NCBI RefSeq assembly: GCF_030253575.1
Contig: NC_080564.1
Span: forward strand, 9,778,501 to 9,842,500
Length of the DNA stretch: 64,000 nucleotides
From: Rhododendron vialii
Taxonomy: Eukaryota; Streptophyta; Magnoliopsida; Ericales; Ericaceae
Direction of reading: 5' to 3'
In this document: one piece after another, positions 26,502 through 38,908 of the stretch
How positions within the stretch are numbered: the stretch's first letter is position 1
Layout of the letters: each line of letters begins with the position of its first letter
Made by a program: the position numbers and the translations under genes
Notes under the pieces: generated by a model
What the model was told of the DNA's origin: nothing
What the model saw: the letters and a program-made list of their open reading frames with translations, nothing else
The model's database searches: none

Positions 26502-26811
26502 TAGTATTGTTTTGACTTGGGCTTCTGTATGATGAATTCTTAAGTTTTAATTTTCAACAGTAAGACAAGATGTAATCTATATTTCCATTGTGAAAATGTG
26601 TGCCAATGTAAATTATTGAATCTATTATGTGGTGAATATATTTTCCCTTCTCTAATTTTCAATTTTAAAAAATTCTGATTATTGATTAGAATGAAAGCTA
26701 CGGTAAAGTACTATCTGTGGTGAATATAATCGTCATCCGTGACCAACGAACATAACCGAACGTGCGGAGCACGCTATTAAAATCCTAGTTTGTTTAAGTA
26801 GACTAAATAAT

Positions 26812-26939
26812 TTGGGATGTGATTTTGGCACTCCACTTTTAGACGATGGCACTCAACTTTTTGTTTTGTTTTTTCACATGATCAAGACACAAAGTGGAGT
26901 GCTAGTGGCTAAAACTGGAGTGTCAAAAACAATTTCCAA
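26812..26939. mobile_element. Short MITE (about 128 bp)
   Basis: The left end TTGGGATGTGATTTTGGCAC and the complement of the right end (TTGGAAATTGTTTTTGACAC) pair imperfectly. Internal GGAGTGC/GCACTCC repeats are symmetrical. Flanking TAA/TAT may be the target duplication, which would suit a Tourist-like element. Confidence 0.6.
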
Positions 26940-27509
26940 TATAATTTACACCAATACTATGTTTTAGTCAATTATGAGGGGGAAAAAAACTTGATAGTTT
27001 TAGTCAATTTTTTAGATTAATCATTCGTGAGGAATTAGAAAAATATAAAAATGTGGACCGAAGTTAAAAAGAGTTCATATAAGACGACACTATGAAAAAA
27101 TACTACTAGTAGATGTTTGGTGGAGTAATTTTCGTCTTTAGTAAATTTTTTTGTTTTTGTTTTTGGTAATAATTTGTTACCTTTTAGACTCTATTCATCA
27201 AGACGAATGATTAACCGAAAAATCTTACGTAAATCTAACAAAATTTCAGAAAAAAAAAGTACAAACGTAAGCCCACAGAATTTAAGAACAGAGAATTTTA
27301 TGTTCAACTACTAAGGGGAAAATTATTCGTGCCCAAGACCTCCCTCCACCACACATGTTGGTTTGAGACCCAAAATAAGTGTGTAGGTTGGTAGGTCTCA
27401 TTTAATGTGTGGTTGAAAATGGTATGGGACATGCACCTCTTAATCGATATCATTCGTTTTTTTTATAAGAGGAAAAATTCCTAATATTTCTATTGAGAAG
27501 ATTAATATA
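26940..27509. other. Intergenic, no gene seen
   Basis: AT-rich spacer containing an inverted TTCATCAAGACGAATGA motif near 27194-27210. No gene, RNA or bounded element could be supported. Confidence 0.5.
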
Positions 27510-27514
27510 GGTTA

Positions 27515-27798
27515 CTTTTTTTTATTTATTTATTTATTGATAGAAGAGATTATTTACATTATAATGAAATACAAAGTACGAATCCAGGATACAACATCAA
27601 TAGTGAGAGTTCACGAGACAACAAAGCCTAACAACTCAATTCGTACAAGAAATAAAGCCCCGTTATAGGTTGAAACAAAGAAAGAAAGAAAGGAAAAGTC
27701 CTTCTACGAAGAGAACACCCACATGCAACTGGGGAGATTCAAACTCTAGACCTCTTAGTGAGATACAAGAGTTCTGGCCAACTGAGCTATCACCAATT
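27515..27798 (-). mobile_element. tRNA-derived SINE
   Basis: On the minus strand an A box TAGCTCAGTTGG (27778-27789) and a B box GAGTTTGAATCTCC (27733-27746) are correctly spaced for an internal pol III promoter. The tail is A/T-rich (TTTATTTATT complement) at 27515-27540. GGTTA at 27510-27514 and 27799-27803 may be a short target duplication. The tRNA-like head lacks a foldable cloverleaf, so it is not a tRNA gene. Confidence 0.7.
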
Positions 27799-28063
27799 GG
27801 TTAAATTATAGACCTATTCGAACACATGAATTTCTCTGTCATTCTCCATTCCTAATTAAGAAGCTAAAGTTTAGAGCAGTGTAACCAGACCATGTTCGTT
27901 TGGAGACTCAAATCTCCTGACATGGTCTTTAATAAATTTTCTTTATCTATCTTTTTCTACTCATTAATCTAAAAAACTTCCCTCAAAACCCCAAACGAAC
28001 AAGGCAGTACGTACAAATTCTTGATTATTATACCCCTTATATTGAATCTCCGATTGGAGAAAT

Positions 28064-28228
28064 GCTACAGTATGCACCCTCGTACCATATGCACCCATAT
28101 AATCAAATCATTGAGTGTCGTAACCAAACACTTTCTTCAATTATTATGCTTCTCAATGGTGTTTGGTTATGACTCTTAATGGTTTGATTATACGAGTGCA
28201 TATGGTACGAAAGTGTGTACCGTAACAT
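28064..28228. mobile_element. Palindromic MITE (about 165 bp)
   Basis: Arms TATGCACCCTCGTACCATATG and its near complement CATATGGTACGAAAGTGTGTA, plus ATAATCAAATCATT / AATGGTTTGATTAT, make a long hairpin. The outer ends are TGCTACAG and CGTAACA. No clean target duplication was found. Confidence 0.6.
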
Positions 28229-28239
28229 GACCCAATTGG

Positions 28240-29054
28240 CTTATAATCATCCAAATACAATTCTGGGGGCTTCCTTGGAAAGCACTCAGTTTTTAATGTG
28301 CACTTCCACTGAAAAGGACTTATTGGTCCAAATGATTGACGTCAATACCAGCGTACTCAACATTGTGCTTTTCCCCCCACTTATAGTTGTTGAATATTTA
28401 TTGTGTTTGATTTATTTGTTGCTTGAACAATAAACTACTCACATCTAGCTAAGACCACTACTGTTTAAGTTTTGTGCATTCTTTTATTATACTTCTCTGA
28501 ATCCCTTTTGTAACTTTTTTCCCTATACGAAAATACATGCAATTTGGATTAACAATTACTAAAGTAATTTCGTGAATAATTTTTTAAATTTTTTTTGCAC
28601 CAATTTAAAAAGTTAATTTAGATCTTTAATTTGGTTCAAAAATATATGCAAGAAAGTACTTTAATTTTTATCTGAAAATTGCACGTATTTTCGTATGATA
28701 CACTTTAAAAATGGATGGAGGTAGTGTATGCATATTAGAGTTATTCACTTTCTGGCTTTCAATATACGAAAACACACAAAATTACATGGTATTTATTAAA
28801 AAAATTATGATTTTTTTATTGTGAGTCAATTGAGACTAAATGAACTTTTCAGTTACATCAAAGTGGACTCCCTTAACGCTTACAAGAGCATGAGGAGGGA
28901 GATTGTAGGTGACGTGTGAGATTGAAAGGGGGATTAGTACTAGTATATGGGTCTTTGGTTTTGTCTTGATTTATTTAGCTTTTTATTTACTATAGAGTAT
29001 AATACAAGGTTCGCTCCTTAAACAATAAGCTAAAATATTACTAAAACCATAAGT
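28240..29054. other. Intergenic, no gene seen
   Basis: AT-rich. The segment 28807-28925 is a diverged direct repeat of 29357-29480 (TTATTGTGAGTCA..., TTACAAGAGC), suggesting an old local duplication. An ORF at 28215-28433 has no recognizable similarity. Confidence 0.45.
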
Positions 29055-29212
29055 CCCGTTCCACTAAAGGAAATAAGTATTTATTTTTTAAATAAATAGT
29101 TATTTTTTGAATTAAATGTGACATATTGTGAGAGAATGACATGTTTTGTAAAATAAGAAATAAGTACTTTAAAAATAAGAATATTAGCAAAATAAGAAAA
29201 TTAGCGGAAGGG
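29055..29212. mobile_element. Probable MITE (about 158 bp)
   Basis: CCCGTTCCACTAA at the left and TTAGCGGAAGGG at the right are inverted repeats around an AT-rich centre with AATAAGTA/TACTT pairing. It sits between the two halves of a diverged direct duplication. The target duplication is not resolved. Confidence 0.45.
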
Positions 29213-29479
29213 AGATTATATATGAGAGTTCCAAATTTTCGTGTATTATCATATATATACACACACACATATAATATTTCTATATACTCTACAGATTTCC
29301 TGTTTGCTATACGGAAGCAAGCAAAAATATGTTATTGAATGGAAAAAGGAGTATGATTTTATTGTGAGTCATATTTAAAATTAAATTAACCTTTCAATTT
29401 GTACATCAGAAGTTTACAAGAGCCCGAGAAGGATGATAGCGAGTGTCGATTGGCGTGCTTGTGGGAGTAAAAGGGAGAT

Positions 29480-30090
29480 TGGTAAAATCATTTTAATCAT
29501 ATCAAAATCATAGTCACGGTGAGTACTGTTTGATCATATCTACTTTAATAATTTAAAGCCACAATTTGAATTTCACAAATTAAAGCTACCTATTCAAAAC
29601 TCAAAACCCAACAACAATCAAATTCGGCGAATACTCCATAATTCCATATAGTACTGCCCCATGATCATTGGAAAACCAACTACTAAACAGAATATGGTTA
29701 TTAATTTATTATATGAAAGGCAAATGAATTAGTGCTGTTGGGAGAATCTCATTTAAAAACTTATTCTTTTACCTTTTGAAAATATAATTTGATTATGACA
29801 TGATATCTTCAATTTATAGTAAAGCAAATTCGTTCCATAATTTTGTGACATACATCATCGTAAGTAGTTACGTCTGCTTTCTGAAAGTTTGTTTCTACAG
29901 AAGCAAATAGTTATTACAGGTTTTGCAATAACATGCATGTAGACATCGCTTTTGATTTTGGAAAAATTACTTCGCTACCCTTTTGAGTGTTTTTCTAAAA
30001 CAATCTACCATGTGAGTTTGTACAATTTTATTGTTTCAAAGTTTGGAGCCATCAACAAATGTGAGCATGAGACAAAGGTTTCATTTTCCT

Positions 30091-30131
<41 letters not shown>

Positions 30132-31289
30132 GTCAATCGATGGGAGAGATCAATTACTCCTTGTGCTGTATAGTCTGGCTTGGATTTAGTTTATATATCG
30201 ACCTTCTTGCAGTTACATTATAATCGTTCATATTGAAAATAATCTAGACTTTAAACGATTCGTTTCGAAAAAGAGTCTTCAAACAAATTTGCACTATCAA
30301 AACTACATTTCAACGTTCGGAATTACATAAATTACTCTTCGTAGTCCAACCTTAAATTGTAGAGAAGCCTTACTATTTTTTCTTGGATGAATTTGTACAT
30401 CTTTGGTTCTCTTCTACTTAATGAAAGAAAGTTAGAACTACTTTTCAATTTAAAACAAAGAAAAATTCACCGAAGGGGGATAACAGCTCATAAAATTAGG
30501 TAGTGGACATGGGATACCTTAACCGCCGCTTAGAGAGAAACAAGAGAAACAAAAGTCCTTTTCGAATACCTCTCCTTCCAATCTCTCGCCAGCAAACGTG
30601 GGACCGACACTCATGAGCAAAGTAGGACCCAAAAGAGGGATGGTACCGTACATGATATTCGGTTTATGAAACAGTCCATGAAATAAAATAGCAAATGGTT
30701 CAGATTTATTGTGAATCTGTACAATTTCAAGTGATGTAAATTTGGACTATTCATTTTTTTTAATGAACGGTTTCATAGATCAAAATGTAAAAAAAATAAG
30801 AAGAAGAAGAAGAAACTAAACGGAGGTGGTTTCCCTCTGATAGTCAAGTTGTCCATTGGAATGGCTTCGGTCTGACCTTTTTTGAGTTCATTTCGATAAT
30901 CGAACTCGTTTCTATCGTAGAACTTGTTGGGGAAACAATCAACAAAACATGGAGTCAGACGGATCGAACATAGCAGACTTATTTTTCGAAAAAATGAATT
31001 TGGGTAGACTAGATATAATTTGAAGAACCCATCTAAATGTGCTTGGCTAAGATATTTATTCTATCCGATCAACTTAATTTTTCAGGTTATCGTATTTATG
31101 AACAGGTTCTACCGTATGAACGATTTAGATCATTGTAGTACTTCCAGAACGATGTAAAAACTGGCCCAACTGCATCCTTTGCGGTCTAAAAGGCAACCTG
31201 AGGGGACCTGCCCAAAAGCAAAATACGAAAAACGAAAAAAAGAGAGCCGAATATACTTTGCTCTGCTCTGCGAATTCCTTTCTCGTAAT
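29480..31289. other. Intergenic, no gene seen; (TA)n at 30092-30128
   Basis: AT-rich spacer with one TA microsatellite. The last few hundred bases are the presumed promoter of the ACBP3-like gene. No conserved ORF was recognized. Confidence 0.5.
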
Positions 31290-31349
31290 CCCTCTCTCTC
31301 TCTCTCTCTCTCTCAATCACCGTCCAAAACCCAAATTCCCATTACTCCC

Positions 31350-31391
<42 letters not shown>
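31289..31391. repeat. (TC)n tracts in the 5' leader of the ACBP3-like gene
   Basis: Two pyrimidine runs (about 31289-31315 and 31355-31391) end 12 bp before the start codon. CT-rich leaders are common in plant genes. Long ORFs through them are repeat artefacts. Confidence 0.9.
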
Positions 31392-31395
<4 letters not shown>

Positions 31396-31402
31396 TCCAT
31401 AC

Positions 31403-33777
31403 ATGGAGCTTTTCCGAGAACTCCTCATCTCTGTCGGTATCTCCCTCCTTGTCTCTTTCGTCCTCGCCAAGCTCTTCTCAATGGCCTCCCCTTCTCCTTC
31501 CACTACTCCACACGACACCATCTCCTCCTCCTCCTCCTCCTCCCCTTCCCCTGCCCTTTCCAAAGAATCCGTCTTCGTCGCACAAAACCCCGACCAAATC
31601 CCGACACGTGTCAGCCTCGCCGATCAAGCGGCGCAACTTAACCAACTCGAACAAAACGACCTCTCTAGGGCTCACACAGTCGGATCCATATTGAATTGCG
31701 ACGACGACGATGATAATGATAACGAGGTCGTTTTGAACCGAGAGGACTCAAACGCGTCCTTGGCCGTTGGATTGGAAAACAGGATTAAATTAGAAGGGAG
31801 TAGTAGGAGTATTTTGACCGAGGCGGCAAAAGTCGGTGGGGTTGAATACGAGGACCAGGTGTTTGACGAAATTCCTGAAACGGCGGGGTTTCGTGAAATT
31901 GAGATAGAATCGGGTAGGGACGAGGTAAATGTGGGCGAAAGCGAGGACAATAAGGGACACGAGAGCGATGGAGTGGGGAGCAATGAGAATGAGGGTGGAG
32001 GAGAGGAGGGGGAGGGGGGTTTCGGTGACTGGGAGGGGGTGGAGAGGACGGAGCTGGAAAAACAGTTCGGCGACGCGGTGGTGTTCGTGGGGTCTAAGAG
32101 CAATGCCGATCAGATTTCGAGGCTGGATAGTGATGCGAAAATGCAGTTGTATGGGCTGCATAAGGTTGCGATCGAAGGGACGTGTAGCGTGCCGGCACCC
32201 ATGGCGTTGAAGGTCTCTGCTCGCGCGAAGTGGTAGTAAGCTTGGCTACTTTGATTGTTGATTAGTATTTGGGTTGGAAGAAGTTTATTTGTTTTGTTAT
32301 GCTTTTACTATCCGTTGCAGCGTTTTCTTATTGGATATGGTAAGTGGGTTGCTATGTTTTGTAGGCTAACCAGTACTTAGATATGCACCACAAAACTGAC
32401 CATAAAGGGATAGAAGACATGTTAAAGGTTGATTTAGAAACAGGGTTAAATATACGGAACAAAGGTGTGAAAGAGAGATTAGAGCTCAGTAAATCGGTAG
32501 ACTCAAATGATTAGGGCTTTGTATTGGAAGGATCAATGACAATGGCAGCATTAGGATAAGCCTCTTTCACCGATGGGATACAGCTTGTAAAATAGTATGT
32601 GGGGACTAGTTGAGAGGTTTGAAGCTTGACACAGGTGCAATGTGATAGGTTGGAACATGAAAAGTTATTGGAAATTTGAATATTTGAAAGAGGAAAATAT
32701 GAGGAAAAAGTAACACATTGTTGTGCATGATTCCTTTTTTTTTTCTATCTCTAATTTGCTACAAGAAGTTTCATACTTCATAATTCTGAGTCTTGCACTA
32801 TGATGATCTTCAAAACAAATTAGATGATTTCTTTGCTTTTGACATTAGGGGTTTCTTGAATCTTTGAGTGAATACAAAAGAGGAAAGGAATGCTTGTGAG
32901 ATTGTTTTTCTTAAGAGGACAAATAACATAGTCGGGTTTGTCCTGCTCACTTGACTTTTGGCCCTTTTTACTCTGTCCTTTATCGTAACATAGTTATTAA
33001 AGGGATCGGTGCGCAACTATGCATAGGATTTTATAAAAACAGGGGCAACATCCCGATTCCCTCATTTTTCACTATCCTAGCCCCGTCAGAACTTGCAGCA
33101 AAAGTTTTTTTCTAGGTATCAAACGAATGGACTACAGAATGGATTACTGTATGTAGTTATCTTACTAAGGGAATAGAATTTGTAGACTAGATCTGAAGTC
33201 ATCCTTAACCATGTCCCAGAGTGCAATTTGGCTGTTAGTTTTTATAATAGGATTCAATTTCAGAGTTGCTTAATGAATAGAAAAAGTGTTATTTTGCGCT
33301 AGGAATGCTTGGCAGCAGCTTGGAGACATGAGTCGAGAGGAGGCCATGGAGCAATATATTAGCCATTTGTCAAGGAGCATTCCAGGGTGGACGGGGTGTG
33401 ATGCAAAAGTAAGTATTTTCCTTCATACTCTAGTTGCATTTGAGTAATGTTGACATGGAAATTGATAATTGTGTTTCTTGAATAACTGTTGCCACATGAT
33501 TGTAAACAGGGTTTCTCAGATGAGAAATCAGCTCCAGTTCCAACTGTTAATGTACTTAACCAACATGTTACAGAAAATGAAAGGTAAACACTAAATTTTA
33601 CTACTTCTTCGTCGGCAATTGGTTAATTGGTTATGGGTGCATGATTGACCGATTGTCTGTTGTTTACTTTTCATTTGATTTGTTGGTTGTTTCTCTCATT
33701 TTTCCTGCAGTACGTTGAGGGAGCTGAAGCCTGGTGATGAGGGACGTGGAATGACTGGGAGCATTCAAACTCCATAA
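31403..33777 (+). CDS. ACBP3: Acyl-CoA-binding protein, ACBP3 type, 358 aa
   Basis: Four exons: 31403-32232, 33303-33408, 33510-33583 and 33711-33777, with GT/AG introns and intact phase. Residues about 5-26 (LISVGISLLVSFVLAKLF) form an N-terminal signal or anchor helix. A long Ser/Pro and then Glu/Asp-rich linker follows. The acyl-CoA-binding domain lies near 216-312, with MQLYGLHKVAIEG, LKVSARAKWNAWQQLG and EEAMEQYISHL carrying the conserved Tyr, Lys and Trp positions. Arabidopsis ACBP3 has the same layout and a similar length (about 362 aa). It is secretory or apoplastic, binds long-chain acyl-CoA and phospholipids, and affects autophagy and senescence. The first ATG is used because it supplies the hydrophobic helix; an internal ATG at 31481 would lose it. 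The class assignment is by domain order. Confidence 0.92.
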
Positions 33778-36066
33778 ACACAGTATGCACATGCTTTTTT
33801 TGAGTGCTTTACTAACCTTTTTTTGCTCATGGAAGATGAACATATTCTGGATTTCAATGTCATATTTTGTAGTTTAGATAGTCTGTCTTGAAATACAGAA
33901 ATTAGCAGATCCAGTCTCCCATTCTTCCATGTGTCTGCCAGTCTTGTCGAGGTGACTGATCTTGGGAGCTCGACTTTGGTCAACAACAATTCCTTCGGGG
34001 ATGCTGCAACTTAGGATGAGTTAGAATGTTCATGCAATAGCTTTGGACTGGTAGTGTTCATCGTGGAATTTTGTTGACATCATTTAGGGTTGAGGCGTTG
34101 AGGTCACTAGCTCACTGAACAGTTGGTTCCCTTGGTTTGACCGTCCTATAAAAGGGATTCTTCCCTGCACACACCCTCTTTCAGTAAGTTCAAGAATCTC
34201 CGCTGCTTCCCGTCCACATCACTTACTACTACCCCCAGAAATCAGATGCAAACACAATTACAAAATCTATTGAGCAAAAGGTAGTAAACCTGTTTCTACA
34301 GATGAGGATAACGACTAGGTAATTGTTCTTTTAACTTGACACACTAGCCGTACATGGTTCAATCATTTTTGAAAAGGTTCTAGTTACGAACTTTCCCCCA
34401 CCATTTTATGGTTAAGATTGCAGTCTTTTAGTTCTTTAAGAAATTGAAGGGGCCAATTAAATTTGTTTCCAAACCTTCAAAACCTGCGTGCAGTACTGAT
34501 TATCTCGAAATACGTATGGGCTATGAATCACGGACACTTCATTGGACAACCAATTTAGAAGTGTCCTATTTTGTTCGGACTTTATTATGTTGGACGCTTG
34601 GGGGACACTATAGAATGTGCTTGGACACTCTATGGCAGACGTGGGACAGGTTAGGGATGTCAATTCAAATAGTATGCTCTATCAAAACTTAGGGGACTCT
34701 TCCTTTTGTGTGTCAAATGATGGTTAAGAGATTAAAATAACACATCTATACAATGAACACTTTCTGTTGGAACCCTATTGAATGGTGTAATGACAAATCT
34801 GGATGTGGTATTGTTATATGTGAATGATGTCATATATGGTATGTTACAGACTTACAGTTTTTTTTTTAATCCTCTGGTACATACTTAGAGTTGCTTACAA
34901 GTAAACCTTATCTTAGTATCCTATGTACTTATTTTATTTGAGCATCAAGTGTATAAAAATGCATAATTATAGTTTTTTAATGTCCCAACGTGTCGTACGA
35001 CTCGTATCCAGAAATTTTAGCAAATTTGTGTTGGAGTGTTGTGACGTGTGTATGTATTGTATCGTGTGTCTGTGTTTTTCCTACTAAGCCTATGGGGTAA
35101 GCTAACCCAGTTCACAGCAGCAGGCAACTTTCTGTATTCGATAAAACCTACGGGTGGGCTAATTGGCCGTCATGAGTATCTCATCAGACTACTTCCCAAT
35201 TGCTTCAGCATTTATGGTGCAGTAGCATATGACCAAGTTATCTTGAACTAACCTTTTCAAATCACCAATAATGGAAAAGAGGATGCTGATTTGTGTTGAT
35301 AAAATCTTCTAAAACATATGACGACATGCAGGGTAGATTTACTATGGTGGATGCATTTCAGTGTTTGGTTGATGTTTTGCGTGTTGGGAACCAACTGAAT
35401 CCACGTTCAAAACTTATACAATGGCATTTTCTGCTATTTTTCCCTCGTTCTTGTATTATCCACACTTCCATAATACTACAATGTGTTGGGAATATTCTTT
35501 GAACATACTGCGTCTCTTAACTTGAAATGAGATCTTTTATCTCGTTGTACACTTGACGAATGATGTCTTGTTTCCTGGCCTTACCCATTCTCGCTCCACT
35601 TTTTGATTCATGTTTTAGGATCAATATTTCTGTGTAGAATAATCTTCATTCGATAACTTGGTTGGCTTTGACATGCAGGAGAACAATTGGCTTCTCTGCT
35701 GTTTGCTTCCATGACCGCAGCAGTACCTCCACAGATTAGGAGTTTGCTTAAGGTTCAAAGCTTCGGTATTGCGAAAACCAACTATACTATTCTGCTTCTG
35801 TATGTAAATGAAGTACTAGTCATAAGTCTACGGTTACTTATGTCTAGAGAGTCATAGCCCTGGTTTTCGTAGGGCATGGTCGGAACCGTTGTAATTATTA
35901 GGGTTTGGGAGAATTTTTTTGTTTTCTTTCTTGCATATGTAATTATACTTATAATATCATTACGTATATAGATTTGATGGCGTTTGAAGATCCTCATCTG
36001 AGGATACATGCAACAATTCAAAGACTAAGGTGCTTTTTTGATAAAATTGGAAACTGAAAGTTTAAG
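33778..36066. other. 3' flank of ACBP3-like gene and spacer
   Basis: Begins with the probable 3' UTR. The rest is AT-rich, without a recognizable gene. ORFs such as 34444-34692 and 35048-35251 match nothing I know. Confidence 0.5.
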
Positions 36067-37680
36067 TATTAAATGATAAGGAAATAGAGTTTCACGTTGC
36101 TTGAGAGCGGAGTGAGTCGTCACTTTAATATATTGCTGTGATATCTCCACTCAATTGGTTTTGAGATGGATGTGAAATTTTCACATGGTATCAAAGCGGG
36201 CTTTATTTATCCCATTTTTTATATCAAAATCAAGCTCCCATCCAACGATGACAAGCCCAAAAAAGGCTGCATGTGAAAGAACTCAAAATGTGAGCACACG
36301 TGACAGACTTAAATGAGGCTGCATGTGAGGGGGGGTGTTAGAATAGTTGTCCCACATTGCTTGAGTATGGAATGTTAGATTATTTAATAACAGAGATCTC
36401 TCCACATTGCTTATTTGATTTGGGTTTGATATTTTTACATGGTATGATGGTATTGATATTAGAGCGGGGTCTATTTCATCTTACATTTCACACCCCATGA
36501 GGAAAGTTCAAGAACATAGTCATAATTTATTTATTAAACGAGACTCTCTCTCTCTAACAATTTCCCAAATCCTAGCCGTTGCTTTCACTACTCTCCCCCT
36601 TCCCTCCAGGGGTAGCCTCTCCATTCAGGATTTCTCTCCATCATCTTTGATTGAAGATCTATCTCCTCCTTTCATCACCCTCAACCATTGTCTTAGCCCT
36701 ACGCCTCCAGCTGCCTCGACTTTCTGCTTTCTCCACCGCTGAACCTCCTCTGCCTTCTCCATTGTGTGGTCGTCGGCGTTCCATCACCGAGGTGCGTCTC
36801 GGATAGCGGATTAGTTTTGCAGGTGTGGTTGTCGAGGTCCGTTTTGTGCATGCTTGGTTCGCCAGAGTAGGAGCGTTTTATGGTTGTGTTTGGATTGTGA
36901 GATTTTCTTCCCTTTCCAGTTTGGCTTTATCCGGAGTTACCGAATCTGAAAATCCAGACTTTTTTCTGTTTCTAGTCTTGTTGCGGTTAGTCTTGGTGGT
37001 TGGTGCTTCAGAGGCTCCAAAGATCGTAGCCGTTCACCAGCAGTGATGCGGTCATTTCGGCTGGTTTGCTTTGCTGCACGTTTGGTCCTCCGAGTGCATC
37101 TTCCTTGCCGTGGCCTCGGGGATTCTCCAGTGTTCGCCTTGATTGTGAAGGTTTGCGTGTTTTGCTTCTTGCGTCTAGGGCCTGCCATGATTGCGGGGTT
37201 CACCTCAGAGTAGCGTCTGTGCTTGTGGCTGCGGGGATTCACTGGCGACCTGATCGCCGGAGTTTTATCATGCCTCACGCCATAAGCTTGCCAGTGCGGC
37301 ACCATGAGATTAAAGGTCCTGAGTGAGACTGAATTTGGTCGTCTTGGATTTCCATCAGAGCTCATTGTTTGTCTTTGATTGGTTTGTCTATTATGGTTGT
37401 CGAATAGATATCTTTGTAACGTTTATAAAGGAATTACGATTCTTCTGTTAAAAAAAAAAAACCGCACCATGATGAACCATAAAAAGGCTACACGATGATA
37501 AGTCCCAAAAGATGTTTACATGTGATAGAGTGAAAACGCGTCTGCAAGTGATAGGAATATTAAAGAAATATAGTCGCACATTGCTTGAAAGTGGAATTAG
37601 TGCTCACTTAACATAATGTTCGAACCTCTCCACTTCTTGCCGCTTGAGTTTAAGATAGATATAAAGTTTTCACTTTCCAC
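36067..37680 (+). mobile_element. Tandem TRIM array (LTR-internal-LTR-internal-LTR)
   Basis: Three LTR-like copies: about 36067-36185, 36336-36439 and 37559-37680. They share a CACATTGCTTGA core and CTCCAC...TTGA blocks. The first is followed by TGGTATCAAAGCGGG (36186), close to the initiator-Met tRNA primer site TGGTATCAGAGC. The second is preceded by a polypurine tract GAGGGGGGG (36327-36335). The internal domains are about 150 bp and share AAAAAGGCT.CA blocks. The second internal domain is interrupted by a roughly 0.96-kb insert. No protein is encoded. TRIM-class elements depend on other elements' enzymes. Confidence 0.68.
36495..37461 (+). mobile_element. Poly-A-tailed retroposon inserted in the TRIM array
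   Basis: About 960 bp that does not belong to the TRIM internal domain. It ends with a LINE-like 3' end (TTGTAACG.TTATAAAGGAAT) and A12 at 37450-37461. The composition is GC-richer than the flanks. The ORFs (73-142 codons, both strands) show no known domain. A convincing target duplication is not visible (ACCCCATGA versus GCACCATGA is only approximate), so the left end is uncertain. Confidence 0.5.
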
Positions 37681-38520
37681 ATTCAAAACTGAATACTAAA
37701 TTTTTTAAGTTGGAAATTTGTTTGCTATGGTTGAAATTTGAACACAAATTTGATAAGTTGTTTGATCCGTCTAAAGAGCTGTACTCGGTAATTCATTGAT
37801 TTCTAGCTTTGCCCTTCTAAACTCGTGGTAAAATGCATTATGGAACCAATATGTAATTGTCAAAATTATTAACGAACACAAAATATAGGCAATATGATAA
37901 TGCAATTACTTCTTTTTTTTTGGTCGTTAACCTACAACTGACCGGCTGCAACGAAGGCTGTAAAAAATTTATAACACAAAAAAAATTTAGTCTGAGATTA
38001 AACGAAGAAAGTGTAAAGCCGCTTTCAAAGCTAACAGAGAGAAAACGTGAAACCCTTTTCTTGTCTACAATCCCATGCCATTAGAGCATCCACAGTGGAT
38101 GAATCGCAAATCCTGCACTTCAAGACGAACAAACCCTCCTTAGCAACTACAATCCCTCTTCTTATTTGAGAAACTTGATCATCATCGAATCTTGTCATTT
38201 CAAATCTGTTTAACTGCCTGCAATTGGAAGGACAACATCAATTGATATTAGCAACCCATGATCTACACTATCGTCTAACTATCCTAAATGGCAGAATGAC
38301 AAAACAAAAACAATGCAACTAAGAAAGAAAAAGCATATGGTAAAGTACTCGACATAGAATCTTGACTAACTTATATACAAAACCCTAACGGGAAAAGAAA
38401 AAAAAAATCACCAATTCCTACCAAGGAAGAGATGCAGAAAATGATTGGAAGTTTTGCAAGAAATTCCACTCTCTTGAAACAAATACATAAACCATAATCT
38501 AGTAGCTTAATTGGAAGTTT
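37681..38520. other. Spacer, no gene seen
   Basis: AT-rich. 38100-38220 may contain the 3' end of the decayed minus-strand locus described at 40-43 kb, but no exon could be fixed. Confidence 0.4.
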
Positions 38521-38908
38521 TGTACTTCTCTTGTACTGCTGCTGTTGGGAAACTGCTTGGTTAAGCAAAATTATCTAACATCGTTGTCTAAAAGTCAATT
38601 CAACATAACACTCAGATAATAACATATTTAGACTTCTTATTTCCTCAATTGATTGATTGGAGTCAACAACCGTGAATCTGTTATGCTACCGCATGCCAAC
38701 TAACAGGGTTTGACTTTGTAAGTCCTAATAACTGGGGAAAAGCACTAGGACTTGAATTTGGAAGGTAAGAATATGGAGACGTAGTGTTAGAATATCGCAA
38801 GCAGATTACACAAAACTTAATAAAGCACAAGACACCTGGAGAAATATGTAACTCAGTATCAACACGGTCAAGAGGTATTTAGCATCTCAAGTAAATACAT
38901 AATGACAA
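38521..38908. repeat. Direct segmental duplicate, copy 1
   Basis: Shares high similarity with 39773-40126 from TGTACTTCTCTTGTACTGCT to CATCTCAAGTAAATACA, offset about 1,250 bp. Copy 1 holds roughly 30 extra bases (TGCTACCGCATGCCAAC region). Confidence 0.85.

Noticed and set aside
27733..27789. Possible tRNA gene (A and B boxes on the minus strand)
   Set aside because: The boxes are correct but the sequence cannot fold into a tRNA cloverleaf and is followed by a long SINE body and tail.
31481..31483. Downstream ATG as the start of the ACBP3-like protein
   Set aside because: It would remove the N-terminal hydrophobic helix that is a family feature. The first ATG at 31403 is favoured.
31342..32161. 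Minus-strand ORFs over exon 1 of the ACBP3-like gene
   Set aside because: They are shadows of the (TC)n leader and the Ser/Glu-rich linker. The plus-strand frame joins to the acyl-CoA-binding domain exons.
36825..37365. ORFs of 73-142 codons on both strands
   Set aside because: They have no known domain and lie inside a poly-A-tailed insert in a TRIM, so they are likely chance ORFs in GC-richer DNA.
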